35,970 bases of DNA, taken from assembly GCA_015062815.1 (NCBI GenBank), contig SUTP01000005.1, positions 1 to 35,970 on the forward strand. Reading direction: 5' to 3'. The notes beneath the pieces were generated by a model. That model was given only the letters and a program-made list of their open reading frames with translations. It was not told the DNA's origin and ran no database searches. The translations under genes were made by a program, and so were the position numbers. This DNA comes from Methanosphaera stadtmanae (lineage in GTDB: Archaea; Methanobacteriota; Methanobacteria; Methanobacteriales; Methanobacteriaceae). Numbering within the stretch: position 1 is the first letter of the stretch; each line of letters begins with the position of its first letter. Positions 20,290 through 29,044 of the stretch are shown here, in pieces.

Positions 20290-21353
20290 TACATCCAAGA
20301 CCCAGTCCAATAGCTGCAGCATTATATACGCTAAGAGATATGGAAGTTGATGTTATAGTAATGCATGGACCTGCTGGATGTTGTTTTAGAACGGGTAGAT
20401 TATTAGAGGATGAAGGTATACGTGTCATTACAACAGCTATGGGTGAAAATGATTATATCTTCGGAGCTGCACAAAAATTAACTGATGCAATTATAGAAGC
20501 AGATGAAAAATTTCATCCTAAAAATATAGGTGTTGTAGGAACATGTGCAAGTATGATAATTGGTGAAAACATGCATGATGCTGCACGTGATGCTGGTGTT
20601 GGGGCAAATATAATTGTGGTAGAATCTCACGCAGGATATGCTGATGGAGATAATACTGCTGGAGCAATACTTGCATTAAATGCAGCAAAGGAATCTGGAA
20701 TAATTGATGATGAAGAAGTAGAAAGACAAACAGTAATGTTAGAAAAAGCAACCGAACTTGAAAAATCAAGGGGTATGGCTAAAGGTGAATACATTCAACC
20801 TGATTATGGTGATAATAAAGTTAAAATTGCAAAAATAATTCTAGATGCACTAGAAAATGGTAAAAAAGTTTCAATTGTATTAAATGCTAAAAAAGAAACT
20901 AGCTATTTATTTGCAGATATTATGAAAATACCCTGGAGTAAATATTATCCAGATAATACACCAGTGTTCATTGGAAATTTGGATGAAAATATAGGTTTAC
21001 CTTATATAAAACATCATGCTATAGTAGTAAACGAAAGTGTAGATAAAAAAATGGATTATATAACTGGTGGACTAGATGAATATCCTGTTACAGGAGATAA
21101 AGCACTAGAAATCTTAAAGGATTTAGAATCTGATTTAGTAATAGTTCTTGGTGTACCTCACGCTGTTGATGTAAGTCAACTTGATACGACAACAATTGCC
21201 CTTACTGATGGTCCGAGATTAGTAAAACCATTAAGAGATATGGGTTTTACATATGTGGTAACTGAATTGGATGCCCATTCAAAGACTTTGGGTGCTAAAG
21301 GGATAGTTGCTTCCGAATTTGCAGAAACATTAAGAGGTTTACTAGAATCCTAA
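20286..21353 (+). CDS. cfbD: Ni-sirohydrochlorin a,c-diamide reductive cyclase, catalytic subunit CfbD
   Basis: NifD-like subunit that, with the NifH-like CfbC, carries out the reductive cyclisation of nickel-sirohydrochlorin a,c-diamide on the way to coenzyme F430, the cofactor of methyl-CoM reductase. It begins with the family's HPRPSPIAA and has [13 protein letters not shown] (C32, C33) and [12 protein letters not shown] (C87), likely iron-sulfur ligands. At 355 residues it is shorter than nitrogenase NifD, as expected for this group. cfbC, cfbA, cfbB and cfbE are not in the window. The ATG overlaps the preceding gene's stop as ATGA, pointing to coupled translation. A T-rich stretch near 21387 follows. 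Confidence 0.93.
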   Translation: MIHPRPSPIAAALYTLRDMEVDVIVMHGPAGCCFRTGRLLEDEGIRVITTAMGENDYIFGAAQKLTDAIIEADEKFHPKNIGVVGTCASMIIGENMHDAARDAGVGANIIVVESHAGYADGDNTAGAILALNAAKESGIIDDEEVERQTVMLEKATELEKSRGMAKGEYIQPDYGDNKVKIAKIILDALENGKKVSIVLNAKKETSYLFADIMKIPWSKYYPDNTPVFIGNLDENIGLPYIKHHAIVVNESVDKKMDYITGGLDEYPVTGDKALEILKDLESDLVIVLGVPHAVDVSQLDTTTIALTDGPRLVKPLRDMGFTYVVTELDAHSKTLGAKGIVASEFAETLRGLLES

Positions 21354-21433
21354 AAAAATTTTTAATTTAAAAATATTTATAAATTTATTTTTTTAGTAAT
21401 TTTTCAATTAAATCAATAATAACTAAATATTGT

Positions 21434-21451
21434 AAAAAATATATATAATAA
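21434..21451 (+). promoter_or_regulatory. Putative TATA box of the Glu-tailed oxidoreductase gene
   Basis: An AAAAAATATATATAATAA stretch lies about 40-50 bases before the GTG start. The gap is A/T-rich throughout, so assignment is approximate. Confidence 0.35.
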
Positions 21452-21487
21452 TTAATAAACTGAATTTATTTTAACTGGGTGAAATAA

Positions 21488-23281
21488 GTGAATATAGTAG
21501 TTATAGGTGCAGGAGCAGCGGGAATGACTGCAGCTTCCAACATCAGAAAATTCGATGAGCAATCACAAATAATAGTATTTACAACACAGAAAAATGTAGC
21601 ATATTCTCCATGTGCAATTCCTTATGTAATTGGTGGACACATAGACAGTTTTGATGATATCATAATGCATAAACCAGAAGACTATTTACGTAAAAACATA
21701 AGGGTCTTAACTGAAACAACTGTGACAAACATAGATAATGATGTTACAGAAGTAGAATATGAAGATAAAAACGGTAATAAACAAGTCATAAAATATGATA
21801 AATTAGTCATAGCAACTGGTGGAAAACCATTAATACCACCAATACCTGGAAAAGATCTTGAAGGAGTATTCAAAGTTAGAACAGTAGAAGATGGAGAAAA
21901 AATCCTAGCTTATGCTGAAAAATCTAAAAATGTAATTCTCGTAGGTGGGGGAGCTATTGGTTTAGAACTTGGTTCTGAATTATCAAATAAGGGGCTTTAT
22001 GTTACAATAGCAGAAATGATGCCACAATTATTCCCACGTTCATTTGATCAAGAAATGTCTGATAAATTCCAGGAACATCTTGAAGCCAATGGAATAAAAG
22101 TATTAACAAGTTCGGCAGTAGAATCAATTAATGGTGATACAAAAGTAGAATCAGTTACAATTGATGGTAAAGAACAAGCTGCTGACATGGTTATATTATC
22201 TACTGGTGTAAGATCACAAATAGAATTAGCAGAAAGTATAGGCTGTGAATTAGGACAATTTGCAATCAAAGTAAATGATCATATGGAAACTTCTGTTGAA
22301 AATGTTTATGCGGCAGGAGATTGTGTAGAAGTAGTTGATGCAATTACTGGTAATATAACTCTTTCACCATTAGGTACAACTGCTGTAAGACAAGGTATTG
22401 TAATTGCTAAAAACATAACTGGACATGATGTTTCATTTAAACCTGTATTAAATTCAACTGTATCACAAATAGGAGATATGGAAATGGGTGCAGTTGGTCT
22501 TACACAACAAGCTGCAGAACAACAAGGACTTGAAATAGTAACAGCAAGTATAGAAGCTTCCTCAAGAGCAAGATATTATCCTGGAAGTAAACCAGTATTC
22601 TTAAAACTAGTTGCTAAATTAGATGGAACAATCATCGGTTGTCAAATATTTGGAAAAGAAGCAGTAGCTGAAAGAGTAGATACTTTAACCGCAATTATTT
22701 CACAAGGACTAAATGTTGATGAAGTAGTAAGCATGGAATTCTCATATGCTCCACCAGTTTCTAGTGTAATTGATCCTATAGCAATTGCAGCTGAACTTTG
22801 TCTTGAAAAATTATATGAAATAAATCCAGATTTATACACAATAACTGAAGAAGAGGCTACTGAAGATGTTGATGAGAAAATTAGTGAAGAGAATACTGAA
22901 AAGGTATCTGAAGAAACTACTGAAGAGAAAACTCCAGAAGATGAACATCCTGTAGATGAATCACCTGCAGAAGAATCTTCTGAAAATGAAACTGAAGAAA
23001 AATCTGAAGACACTCCAGAAAAATCTCCTGCTGAAGAAGTTCCTAAGGAAGAAGTTATCGAGGAAAAAGCTACTGAAGATGAACCTACTAAAGAAGATGC
23101 TCCTATAGAAGAGGTTGCTGAAGATAAATCTGAATCACCAGAAGCTACTCCTGAAGAAGATGTAGTTGAAGATAAAGATACTCAAAAAGATCAGGAAAAT
23201 AAAGAATCTGAAGAATCTGATGATGATTCTGAGGGTGAATCTTTCACAAGTCAATTAAGAAAAGAAGGACTTATAAAATAG
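21488..23281 (+). CDS. FAD-dependent pyridine nucleotide-disulfide oxidoreductase (CoA-disulfide reductase/NADH oxidase type) with Glu-rich tail
   Basis: Residues 1 to about 448 match the CoA-disulfide reductase/NADH oxidase/peroxidase group: FAD motif GAGAAGMTAA (about 7-16), the single redox cysteine C42 in YSPCAIPYV, an NAD(P) motif VGGGAIGLELGSEL, an AAGDC motif and a C-terminal dimerisation domain with YPGSKP. It probably reduces a low-molecular disulfide, sulfur species or O2 with NAD(P)H; the substrate is not determined. From about 450 to 597 the chain is unlike the family: a low-complexity tail rich in Glu, Ser, Thr, Pro and Lys, ending in a basic SFTSQLRKEGLIK. The start is GTG with GGGTGA four bases upstream. 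It is transcribed alone, with a hairpin terminator over its stop codon. Confidence 0.85.
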   Translation: MNIVVIGAGAAGMTAASNIRKFDEQSQIIVFTTQKNVAYSPCAIPYVIGGHIDSFDDIIMHKPEDYLRKNIRVLTETTVTNIDNDVTEVEYEDKNGNKQVIKYDKLVIATGGKPLIPPIPGKDLEGVFKVRTVEDGEKILAYAEKSKNVILVGGGAIGLELGSELSNKGLYVTIAEMMPQLFPRSFDQEMSDKFQEHLEANGIKVLTSSAVESINGDTKVESVTIDGKEQAADMVILSTGVRSQIELAESIGCELGQFAIKVNDHMETSVENVYAAGDCVEVVDAITGNITLSPLGTTAVRQGIVIAKNITGHDVSFKPVLNSTVSQIGDMEMGAVGLTQQAAEQQGLEIVTASIEASSRARYYPGSKPVFLKLVAKLDGTIIGCQIFGKEAVAERVDTLTAIISQGLNVDEVVSMEFSYAPPVSSVIDPIAIAAELCLEKLYEINPDLYTITEEEATEDVDEKISEENTEKVSEETTEEKTPEDEHPVDESPAEESSENETEEKSEDTPEKSPAEEVPKEEVIEEKATEDEPTKEDAPIEEVAEDKSESPEATPEEDVVEDKDTQKDQENKESEESDDDSEGESFTSQLRKEGLIK

Positions 23282-23304
23282 ATAATTAATCTATTTCTTT
23301 TTTT
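23276..23304 (+). terminator. Hairpin plus U-tract terminator after the Glu-tailed oxidoreductase
   Basis: AAATAGAT / ATCTATTT arms (23276-23283, 23289-23296) with a 5-nt loop, followed by C and seven T residues. The left arm contains the stop codon TAG. Confidence 0.7.
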
Positions 23305-23355
23305 AAAACTTTTTTTTAAGCTATATTTTTTACAAAAACTTATTACGTGATATTC

Positions 23356-24807
23356 ATGTTTGATGATTTAAATATAGATGATTATGATTACATAGATTTT
23401 GGATGTTCTAATGGGAATAGTATCCGTTTTGGTGTGGACAAATTCAATGGAATAAGGGGTATTGGTGTTGATATAGATCCAAAAAAGATTGCTAATGCTA
23501 ATGAACGATTAAAAGATACACAAGCTCATCGTGGGGAACATATTGCTATTAATTATGATGTATTAAATTTAGATGATGATAGTTTTTATAAGAAATTCCG
23601 ATTCACTACTTGTATTCACTTTTTAGAACATTTGTTTGGTTTTGTTGATGCAAAAAAAGCTATTGAAACAGCAATTAAATTCAGTAAGGAATTTGTTTTT
23701 ATCACACAACCTTTTGCAGATAAGGATGTTGAGTTATTTAATCAAAACTTAAAAACATATTATAGTGATTGGACAGGTCATACTAATCTGATGACATCAT
23801 ATGATTTTTATAGAATATTAAGAGATTTCCAAAATAATGGGCTTATTAAAGAGTTCATAATTTTTGCCAATACTCCCATTTTAGATAGTTCTTCTCCGTT
23901 TATTCATCCATTATCAGCACCATATAATAAACATGAATATAATGAAGAATTACCTCCTAAAGACACTTCCATTAAATTTGAGGGATTATATAAGGATATA
24001 GGTGCCTTTTTAATAATTGATGAGGATATTCCTATTGATAAATATTATAAAAATGTAACGGGTGATAAAAAAATTCTTTATGATTCTAGAAAACCAGTAT
24101 CTTATGATTATCTTGACTTTGGTTCTGGTAAAGGTGATAGTGTAAGGTATGGTTCTGATAAATTTGGTGGACATCAGGGTTTAGGTATTGAAATAAATCC
24201 TAAACTTGTTGAATTTGCTAATAAATCGTTACGTGAAAAATTCGGTAAAAAGTATGCTGTTAGAAAAGGAGATGTTTTTAATTTAGATAATTCTAAGTTT
24301 AATAAGTCCTATCGTTTTACAACAGCTATTCACTTTTTAGAAGTTTTAAATGATGAATTAAATGTTAAATTAGCAATTAATTATGCTATTAATTTTAGTA
24401 AGGATTTTGTTTATCTTGCTCAGCATAATATGGATCAGAATCCTGAACTTAATAAGATGGGTTTAAAATATTTCTATGCTGATGGAAATTTTAATTTGAA
24501 GACATCTGAAGAATTTAAAAACATGTTTGAGATTTTCAAGGAAAATAATATCATTAAGGATTTTGTTATTTTTAATTCTAATCTAATTCCAGATAGTTCA
24601 TCTATATTTGTAATTCCATCTTCATCTACTCTTGATAAACCATATGATGTGGAAAAATTCCCTCCTAAGGATATGGATATTAGTTTTGATGGAATTTATG
24701 AAAATCTTGGAATATTCTTAATTCTTAAGGATAATGTTGCTGTTGATAAATATATCAGTAATGTTAAGGGTGAAAAGAAAATAATTTATGATTCCCGAAA
24801 AAATTAG
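23356..24807 (+). CDS. Tandemly duplicated SAM-methyltransferase-like protein, function unknown
   Basis: A 483-residue protein made of two related halves of about 240 residues. Each has a class I methyltransferase-like start (DYDYIDFGCSNGNSIRFG; SYDYLDFGSGKGDSVRYG), an acidic strand end (GIGVDIDPKK; GLGIEINPKL), a FTTxIHFLE segment, a PPKD...F.G.Y...G.FLI block and an ending YDSRK. The second half has the more canonical glycine loop (GSGKG). I choose the ATG at 23356, with GTGAT four bases upstream, over an in-frame GTG at 23347. No signal peptide or membrane segment is visible. It is flanked by its own terminators, so context gives no function. Possible substrates such as a glycan or a small molecule are unproven. 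Confidence 0.6.
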   Translation: MFDDLNIDDYDYIDFGCSNGNSIRFGVDKFNGIRGIGVDIDPKKIANANERLKDTQAHRGEHIAINYDVLNLDDDSFYKKFRFTTCIHFLEHLFGFVDAKKAIETAIKFSKEFVFITQPFADKDVELFNQNLKTYYSDWTGHTNLMTSYDFYRILRDFQNNGLIKEFIIFANTPILDSSSPFIHPLSAPYNKHEYNEELPPKDTSIKFEGLYKDIGAFLIIDEDIPIDKYYKNVTGDKKILYDSRKPVSYDYLDFGSGKGDSVRYGSDKFGGHQGLGIEINPKLVEFANKSLREKFGKKYAVRKGDVFNLDNSKFNKSYRFTTAIHFLEVLNDELNVKLAINYAINFSKDFVYLAQHNMDQNPELNKMGLKYFYADGNFNLKTSEEFKNMFEIFKENNIIKDFVIFNSNLIPDSSSIFVIPSSSTLDKPYDVEKFPPKDMDISFDGIYENLGIFLILKDNVAVDKYISNVKGEKKIIYDSRKN

Positions 24808-24831
24808 TTTTTAATAAAAAAAAGGGAGTTT

Positions 24832-24857
24832 AAGAGAATAATTCTATTTATTCTTTT
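24832..24857. terminator. Bidirectional terminator between the duplicated methyltransferase gene and argG
   Basis: AGAATAA / TTATTCT arms (24835-24841, 24848-24854), extendable with A/T and wobble pairs, overlap the argG stop. T residues follow on the plus strand, and on the minus strand the hairpin is followed by an eight-base T run (complement of the A run near 24816-24823), so it may serve both convergent genes. Confidence 0.55.
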
Positions 24858-26029
24858 TTCCATACTTTGGAGTATTCTGCTCCTTGTAGGTCATGGTATT
24901 TTACCATACCAATCATTTCTGTCTGGTCCATATCTTTGTCTTCAAATGATACTTCTTTTTGGTTGTATATGGCATTTGGTGATTCTCTTGTAACGATTTT
25001 CATTGAACCTTTATGTAATTTGACTTCCACTATACCGTTTACTCTTTCTTGCATGTGGTCGTTTATAGCATCTAAATCTTCTCTTAATGGTTCATTCCAG
25101 TAACCGTCATATACTAATTCTGCATATTTTTGAGCTAAATATTCGGCAAATACTATTTCTTTTCTACTGAATATTAGTTTTTCTAATGCTTGGTGTGCGG
25201 TTATTAATAGAAGTGCGCCTGGTGTTTCATAGTTTTCTCTTGATTTAAGACCAATAATTCTGTCTTCGATTATGTCTACTCTACCTACTCCATGTTCACC
25301 AGCAATTGCATTTGCTTTTCTAATTAATGCTACAGGATCTAATGCTTCGTCATTAATTTTTACAGGTTCTCCTTTTACAAATTCAATTTTGATGATTTCT
25401 GCTTTGTCTGGTGCATCTTCAGTTGATTTTGTCCATTCAAATATATCTTCAGGAGATGGTGTTTTCGGATCTTCTAATATTCCACCTTCAATTGATCTTC
25501 CCCAGATGTTTTCATCAATACTGTATATTTTTTCTGATGGGAGTGGTATGCCATTTTCTCTTGCATATGCTTGTTCTTCTGTTCTTGTAAGGTTGTAATC
25601 TCTTATAGGAGCTACAATTTCTACATCTGATTCTGATCTGATTGTTGCTTCAAATCTGAATTGGTCGTTTCCTTTTCCTGTACATCCATGTGCTATTGCT
25701 GTTGCATTTTCTTTTTCTGCAATTTCAACAATTTTTTTACCGATAAGTGGTCTTGCAAATGCTGTACTTAAAGGATATCCTTCATATAATGCATTGGTTT
25801 TAATACATCTGAAACAGTAATCTTTTGCAAATTCATCTTTTGCATCAATTGTATAATGTTTTGTTACTCCGATTTCATCTGCTTTTTCTGCAGGTTTGTT
25901 TATTTCATCTTCTGGTTGTCCGACATCAACACATGCAGTGATAACTTCATAATCATATCTTTCTTCTAATAATTTGATACATACTGATGTGTCTAATCCA
26001 CCACTAAAAGCTAGTACTACTTTTTCCAT
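24848..26029 (-). CDS. argG: Argininosuccinate synthase
   Basis: Joins citrulline and aspartate with ATP in arginine biosynthesis. The 393-residue protein starts with the PP-loop ATP motif [10 protein letters not shown] (about 7-16) and shows [15 protein letters not shown] (about 113-127), [10 protein letters not shown] and [18 protein letters not shown], all conserved in the family. Length is normal. AGGTGA precedes the ATG by five bases. It is transcribed alone; other arginine genes are not in the window. The divergent gap 26030-26231 is A/T-rich and contains TATA-like stretches for both directions, with no ORF or RNA gene seen. Confidence 0.98.
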   Translation of the reverse strand: MEKVVLAFSGGLDTSVCIKLLEERYDYEVITACVDVGQPEDEINKPAEKADEIGVTKHYTIDAKDEFAKDYCFRCIKTNALYEGYPLSTAFARPLIGKKIVEIAEKENATAIAHGCTGKGNDQFRFEATIRSESDVEIVAPIRDYNLTRTEEQAYARENGIPLPSEKIYSIDENIWGRSIEGGILEDPKTPSPEDIFEWTKSTEDAPDKAEIIKIEFVKGEPVKINDEALDPVALIRKANAIAGEHGVGRVDIIEDRIIGLKSRENYETPGALLLITAHQALEKLIFSRKEIVFAEYLAQKYAELVYDGYWNEPLREDLDAINDHMQERVNGIVEVKLHKGSMKIVTRESPNAIYNQKEVSFEDKDMDQTEMIGMVKYHDLQGAEYSKVWKKE

Positions 26030-26172
26030 TTTTTCACCTGTTTATTTGATTAATAAAATTTATATAATTAATTAAAAAATTATACATTATATATTATTTA
26101 TTACTTTAATTTTTTATTAACTTTTTGTTTTTATTCTAATATTTTATTTTATTTTCTTTTAATTGTCAACGC

Positions 26173-26184
26173 ATATATTTAAAA
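26173..26184 (+). promoter_or_regulatory. Putative TATA box of the M14-DUF457 gene pair
   Basis: ATATATTTAAAA sits about 50 bases before the start of the M14-family gene. It gives a short leader with AAGGCGAT as ribosome site. Confidence 0.4.
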
Positions 26185-26231
26185 GTTAAATACTCTTAGT
26201 TACATAAATTATTTTAAATTAAGGCGATAGT

Positions 26232-26972
26232 ATGATTAATGATTTCCAATTAACTCTAATCAATTCAGATACTAAGGGTAAAATTTTTGCTAATCATAAT
26301 TTGAATAGATATTTAATTAATCAGGGTATACGTAAAAATCAAATTGTTCATGATTATATCAATAAATCTGAAGAAGGTTCTGTTGTTTTTTCGGTTGGTG
26401 AAGGTAAAAATTTGCTTTTGGTTGGTGGAGTCCATGGGGATGAATTACCTCCTCAGGCGGCATTACTTAGGTTATTGGCTAATATTTTAGAAGGAAATTT
26501 AAGTCTTAATTCTCGTTTACATATAATTCCATTTTTAATTCCTAAATCAACTATGGAAAATACAAGGTATTATAATGATAAGGATATGAATAGATTTGCA
26601 AATAGTGATGGTATTACAAAATCAATTATTGATTATGCAGAGGATTCTAATGTTCTTGCATTATGTGATTGTCATTCTACTGATCCAAGCAGGAATCCAG
26701 GTATTAAAAGTGTTTTTTGTTCACTTAAACCTCAGATTGAAAGTATCAGAATAGCTAAATTCATAAGTCAAAAAACTAATTCTAAGATTTTACCTACAAG
26801 TTTAGCCGGTTCTACTATTCATGGTGCTGTTGAGGATGAGTCTAATTTAAGAGGTATTCCTGCTGTAACATGTGAATGTGTTTCACCAGTACAGTTAATT
26901 GAAAAAAATGCTGTTGATGAATCTTATGAACAAATATTAAGTTTTTTAAATTATTTTAATGCAATAAATTGA
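26232..26972 (+). CDS. M14-family succinylglutamate desuccinylase/aspartoacylase-like hydrolase
   Basis: Zinc amidohydrolase-type protein of 246 residues. GGVHGDEL (about 67-74) gives the zinc-binding HxxE pair, DMNRFA (about 118-123) matches the NxxR substrate motif of the AstE/AspA family, CDCHST (about 144-149) gives the third zinc ligand, and TCECVS near 211 may supply the catalytic Glu. It is predicted to hydrolyse an N-acyl amino acid or related amide; the actual substrate is unknown. It precedes a DUF457 membrane gene by 16 bases and is probably co-transcribed. Confidence 0.8.
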   Translation: MINDFQLTLINSDTKGKIFANHNLNRYLINQGIRKNQIVHDYINKSEEGSVVFSVGEGKNLLLVGGVHGDELPPQAALLRLLANILEGNLSLNSRLHIIPFLIPKSTMENTRYYNDKDMNRFANSDGITKSIIDYAEDSNVLALCDCHSTDPSRNPGIKSVFCSLKPQIESIRIAKFISQKTNSKILPTSLAGSTIHGAVEDESNLRGIPAVTCECVSPVQLIEKNAVDESYEQILSFLNYFNAIN

Positions 26973-26988
26973 TATATTGGTGATTGTC

Positions 26989-27720
26989 ATGTCTTCATAT
27001 AAGAATCATGCTATTTTTGGGATTTTATTAGCATTACCTTTAATACCTGATCCTCTTTATTTGTTTTTTGCTCTTTTAGGGGCGTCTATTCCTGATTTAG
27101 ATCATGAAAATAATACGAATAAAGTTCTGGACATGTTTATGGTGGGTGTTGTATTATCCGTGCTTCTCTTCTTTTTTAATGGCTTTCATTTAGGGGGCTT
27201 GTTACTTGTACTGGTTGCCCTTATATTTTATGTTTCAAAGCATAGGAGTTTTACACATACATTAGTTGGGATATTAATGTTATCTTCAATTTTTACATTG
27301 ATGATAATGGGGTTTATACCTACTGTAACATATTTTGGTGTTTTTATGGGTTTGTCTCTTCCAAGTAATATGGTTTTGTTTATTGCTTTGGCTATTGTTG
27401 GTTATTTTGTTGTCAGTAGGAAAATTCTTTTAATGTATTTGCTTGTATTGGGTTTATATCTTATAATATTTCCTAAGAATTATCTTATGCTTAATTGGAC
27501 TTTTGTAGGCGTTATGTTTATGACAGGTGCTTTAAGTCATTTAATTTTGGATTTATGGACACCACAGGGTCTTAAATTATTTTTACCGGTAAGTGAAAAA
27601 ACTTATCATAAAAAAATAGCATTATTATTGCTTTCTTTATGGATTGTATGTTGTATATATCTTGTATTAGTAAATGGTTCCTTGTTCAGTAATTTAATCC
27701 ACATTTTTACGTATACCTAA
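26989..27720 (+). CDS. DUF457/YdjM-family membrane-bound metal-dependent hydrolase
   Basis: A multi-pass membrane protein of 243 residues with the family's His/Asp motifs: SYKNHAIFG near the start, GASIPDLDHE at about 30-39, SKHRSFTHTL at about 84-93 and GALSHLILDLWTPQG at about 180-194. These conserved residues could bind a metal, but the reaction is unknown. I choose ATG at 26989, with GGTGAT four bases upstream; TTG at 26977 and GTG at 26980 are in frame but lack a site. It follows the M14-type gene. A T-run follows the stop. Confidence 0.85.
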   Translation: MSSYKNHAIFGILLALPLIPDPLYLFFALLGASIPDLDHENNTNKVLDMFMVGVVLSVLLFFFNGFHLGGLLLVLVALIFYVSKHRSFTHTLVGILMLSSIFTLMIMGFIPTVTYFGVFMGLSLPSNMVLFIALAIVGYFVVSRKILLMYLLVLGLYLIIFPKNYLMLNWTFVGVMFMTGALSHLILDLWTPQGLKLFLPVSEKTYHKKIALLLLSLWIVCCIYLVLVNGSLFSNLIHIFTYT

Positions 27721-27752
27721 ACTTTTTTTCATAAGTCTTATATATTTCGGTC

Positions 27753-27768
27753 TTTAAATATATAAATC
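27753..27768 (+). promoter_or_regulatory. ehb operon promoter (TATA box)
   Basis: TTTAAATATATAAATC is the best TATA box before ehbA, implying a start near 27790 and a leader of about 75 nt. The leader has three copies of GGAGTTT (27788, 27812, 27854), the last acting as the ehbA ribosome site. Confidence 0.5.
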
Positions 27769-27865
27769 ATACTATATACTTGAATTTGGAGTTTTTTTCT
27801 TTTTTGAGTATGGAGTTTTTATAGCTAATTAATTTAAATTTTATAATAAAAACGGAGTTTAATTT

Positions 27866-28177
27866 ATGTTTTTAACTAGAATAATTTACGGAATAGTATA
27901 TTTCGTAATATTAGTAGTCGAAATAATTAAAGCAGTACTTTCTACGAGTGCTTGCTGTCTTAAAGGGAATGTTGATCCTATAGTTGTTAAGATCAAACCA
28001 GACCTTGAAAGACCTGTTTCTTTGGCCGTTCTAGCTAATAGTATCACATTAACACCGGGTACTCTTACAATAGAAATGAACCAAGATGAAGGTTATTTAA
28101 TTGTATCTGCTTTGACACCACGTTCAACTGAAGATATAATTCCTTTTGAGCCATATATTAAAAAAATGTTAGAATGA
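27866..28177 (+). CDS. ehbA: Energy-converting hydrogenase B subunit A (MnhE/MrpE-like)
   Basis: First gene of the ehb operon. The 103-residue protein has one N-terminal hydrophobic helix (about 5-25) and a soluble domain with TLTPGTLTIEM, typical of MrpE/MnhE antiporter subunits. In Ehb it belongs to the membrane ion-translocating module. Its position before MnhF-, MnhG-, MnhC- and MnhD-like genes and the hydrogenase genes identifies it as EhbA rather than a stand-alone antiporter subunit. The ATG follows GGAG. Confidence 0.88.
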   Translation: MFLTRIIYGIVYFVILVVEIIKAVLSTSACCLKGNVDPIVVKIKPDLERPVSLAVLANSITLTPGTLTIEMNQDEGYLIVSALTPRSTEDIIPFEPYIKKMLE

Positions 28178-28192
28178 ACATAGGGTGATGAG

Positions 28193-28456
28193 ATGGATTT
28201 TATAACAATATCTGAATTATTCCTAATGTTATGTCTAATAATCTATATGTTGGCTAGTGTGAAAATCGCAGCTAGACGAACAGTAGCATCAGCTCTAGCA
28301 GGAGTAAGTGGATTCACAATTGCTTTAGCAGTTGTTTTAACATTTATGAGTGTTATTGCTGGAATTGATTTTTGTAGAGATATAGCATTTGCAATAATTA
28401 TATTAAGTCCTGTAGGAACTATAGCATTAGCAAATGTACTTGGAAGGGGGCAATAA
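28193..28456 (+). CDS. ehbB: Energy-converting hydrogenase B subunit B (MnhF/MrpF-like)
   Basis: A small membrane protein of 87 residues with about three hydrophobic helices and an RRTVASALAGVSG loop, as expected for an MrpF/MnhF-like subunit. It lies 15 bases after ehbA with GGGTGATG before the ATG. It forms part of the ion-translocating membrane arm. The letter is assigned by order in the operon. Confidence 0.85.
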   Translation: MDFITISELFLMLCLIIYMLASVKIAARRTVASALAGVSGFTIALAVVLTFMSVIAGIDFCRDIAFAIIILSPVGTIALANVLGRGQ

Positions 28457-28458
28457 TT

Positions 28459-28761
28459 ATGGCTTCATTTTCTGTAGGTTTTTCAACAGATTTGGTAGGA
28501 TTAATATTAGGAATAGTTTTCATAATTTGTGGTATTCTTGTACTATCTGCAGCTTATGGATTATTATCTAATACTGACGATAATATCAAAAATATCCTAT
28601 TTGGACGATTACAAATTTTAGGTATAGTTGATATGATAAGTGTTCTTGTTCTTGTATTGATTGGTCAACCAGCATTAGGACTTGCATACTTTGTATTAGC
28701 ACCTTTTGTAACTCATTCAATTGCAAATGGACATTTCCATGGAGAACAAGGAGAGCATTAA
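28459..28761 (+). CDS. ehbC: Energy-converting hydrogenase B subunit C (MnhG/MrpG-like)
   Basis: A 100-residue membrane protein with three hydrophobic helices and a [11 protein letters not shown] segment, typical of MrpG/MnhG-like subunits. It starts 2 bases after the ehbB stop with AGGGGG as ribosome site. A His-containing tail (HFHGEQGEH) follows the last helix; its role is unclear. The letter is assigned by order. Confidence 0.85.
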   Translation: MASFSVGFSTDLVGLILGIVFIICGILVLSAAYGLLSNTDDNIKNILFGRLQILGIVDMISVLVLVLIGQPALGLAYFVLAPFVTHSIANGHFHGEQGEH

Positions 28762-28762
28762 T

Positions 28763-29044
28763 ATGGTGGATATAACTTTATTAGTTCAAAACGCAATACC
28801 TTGGATTTTATTTATATTTGCAATATTAGGAGCAATAATTTGTTTAATACAGAAGGATTTATTAAAAATGGCTGTATTAACAAGTGTAACAGGTTTTGTA
28901 ATAGCAGCAATTTATCAATTATTGTTAGCTCCAGATGTAGCTTTAACACAAGCTGTAGTAGGAGCAGCTATCATACCAGCATTTGTAGCTCTTGCAATAT
29001 TAAAAACAAGGGAACCTATAAACGATGATGAAGGTGGTTCATAA
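28763..29044 (+). CDS. ehbD: Energy-converting hydrogenase B subunit D (DUF4040/MrpA C-terminal-like)
   Basis: A 93-residue membrane protein related to the MbhD/DUF4040 part of MrpA, with [32 protein letters not shown] as its conserved stretch, seen here from about 38 to 70. The ATG at 28763 follows GGAGAG just after the ehbC stop; an in-frame ATG at 28721 would overlap ehbC and lacks a site. Its stop overlaps the ehbE start by one base (TAATG). Confidence 0.85.
   Translation: MVDITLLVQNAIPWILFIFAILGAIICLIQKDLLKMAVLTSVTGFVIAAIYQLLLAPDVALTQAVVGAAIIPAFVALAILKTREPINDDEGGS

Noticed and set aside
20286-21353. Nitrogenase NifD
   Set aside because: Too short, starts with the CfbD-type HPRPSPIAA sequence and has no nifHK neighbours; it fits the F430 cyclase subunit.
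22642-23013. Ser-rich 123-residue ORF on the minus strand
   Set aside because: It is the antisense shadow of the Glu-rich tail: GAA/GAG codons read in reverse as TTC/CTC and TCT/TCA. It has no ribosome site and no homology I recognise.
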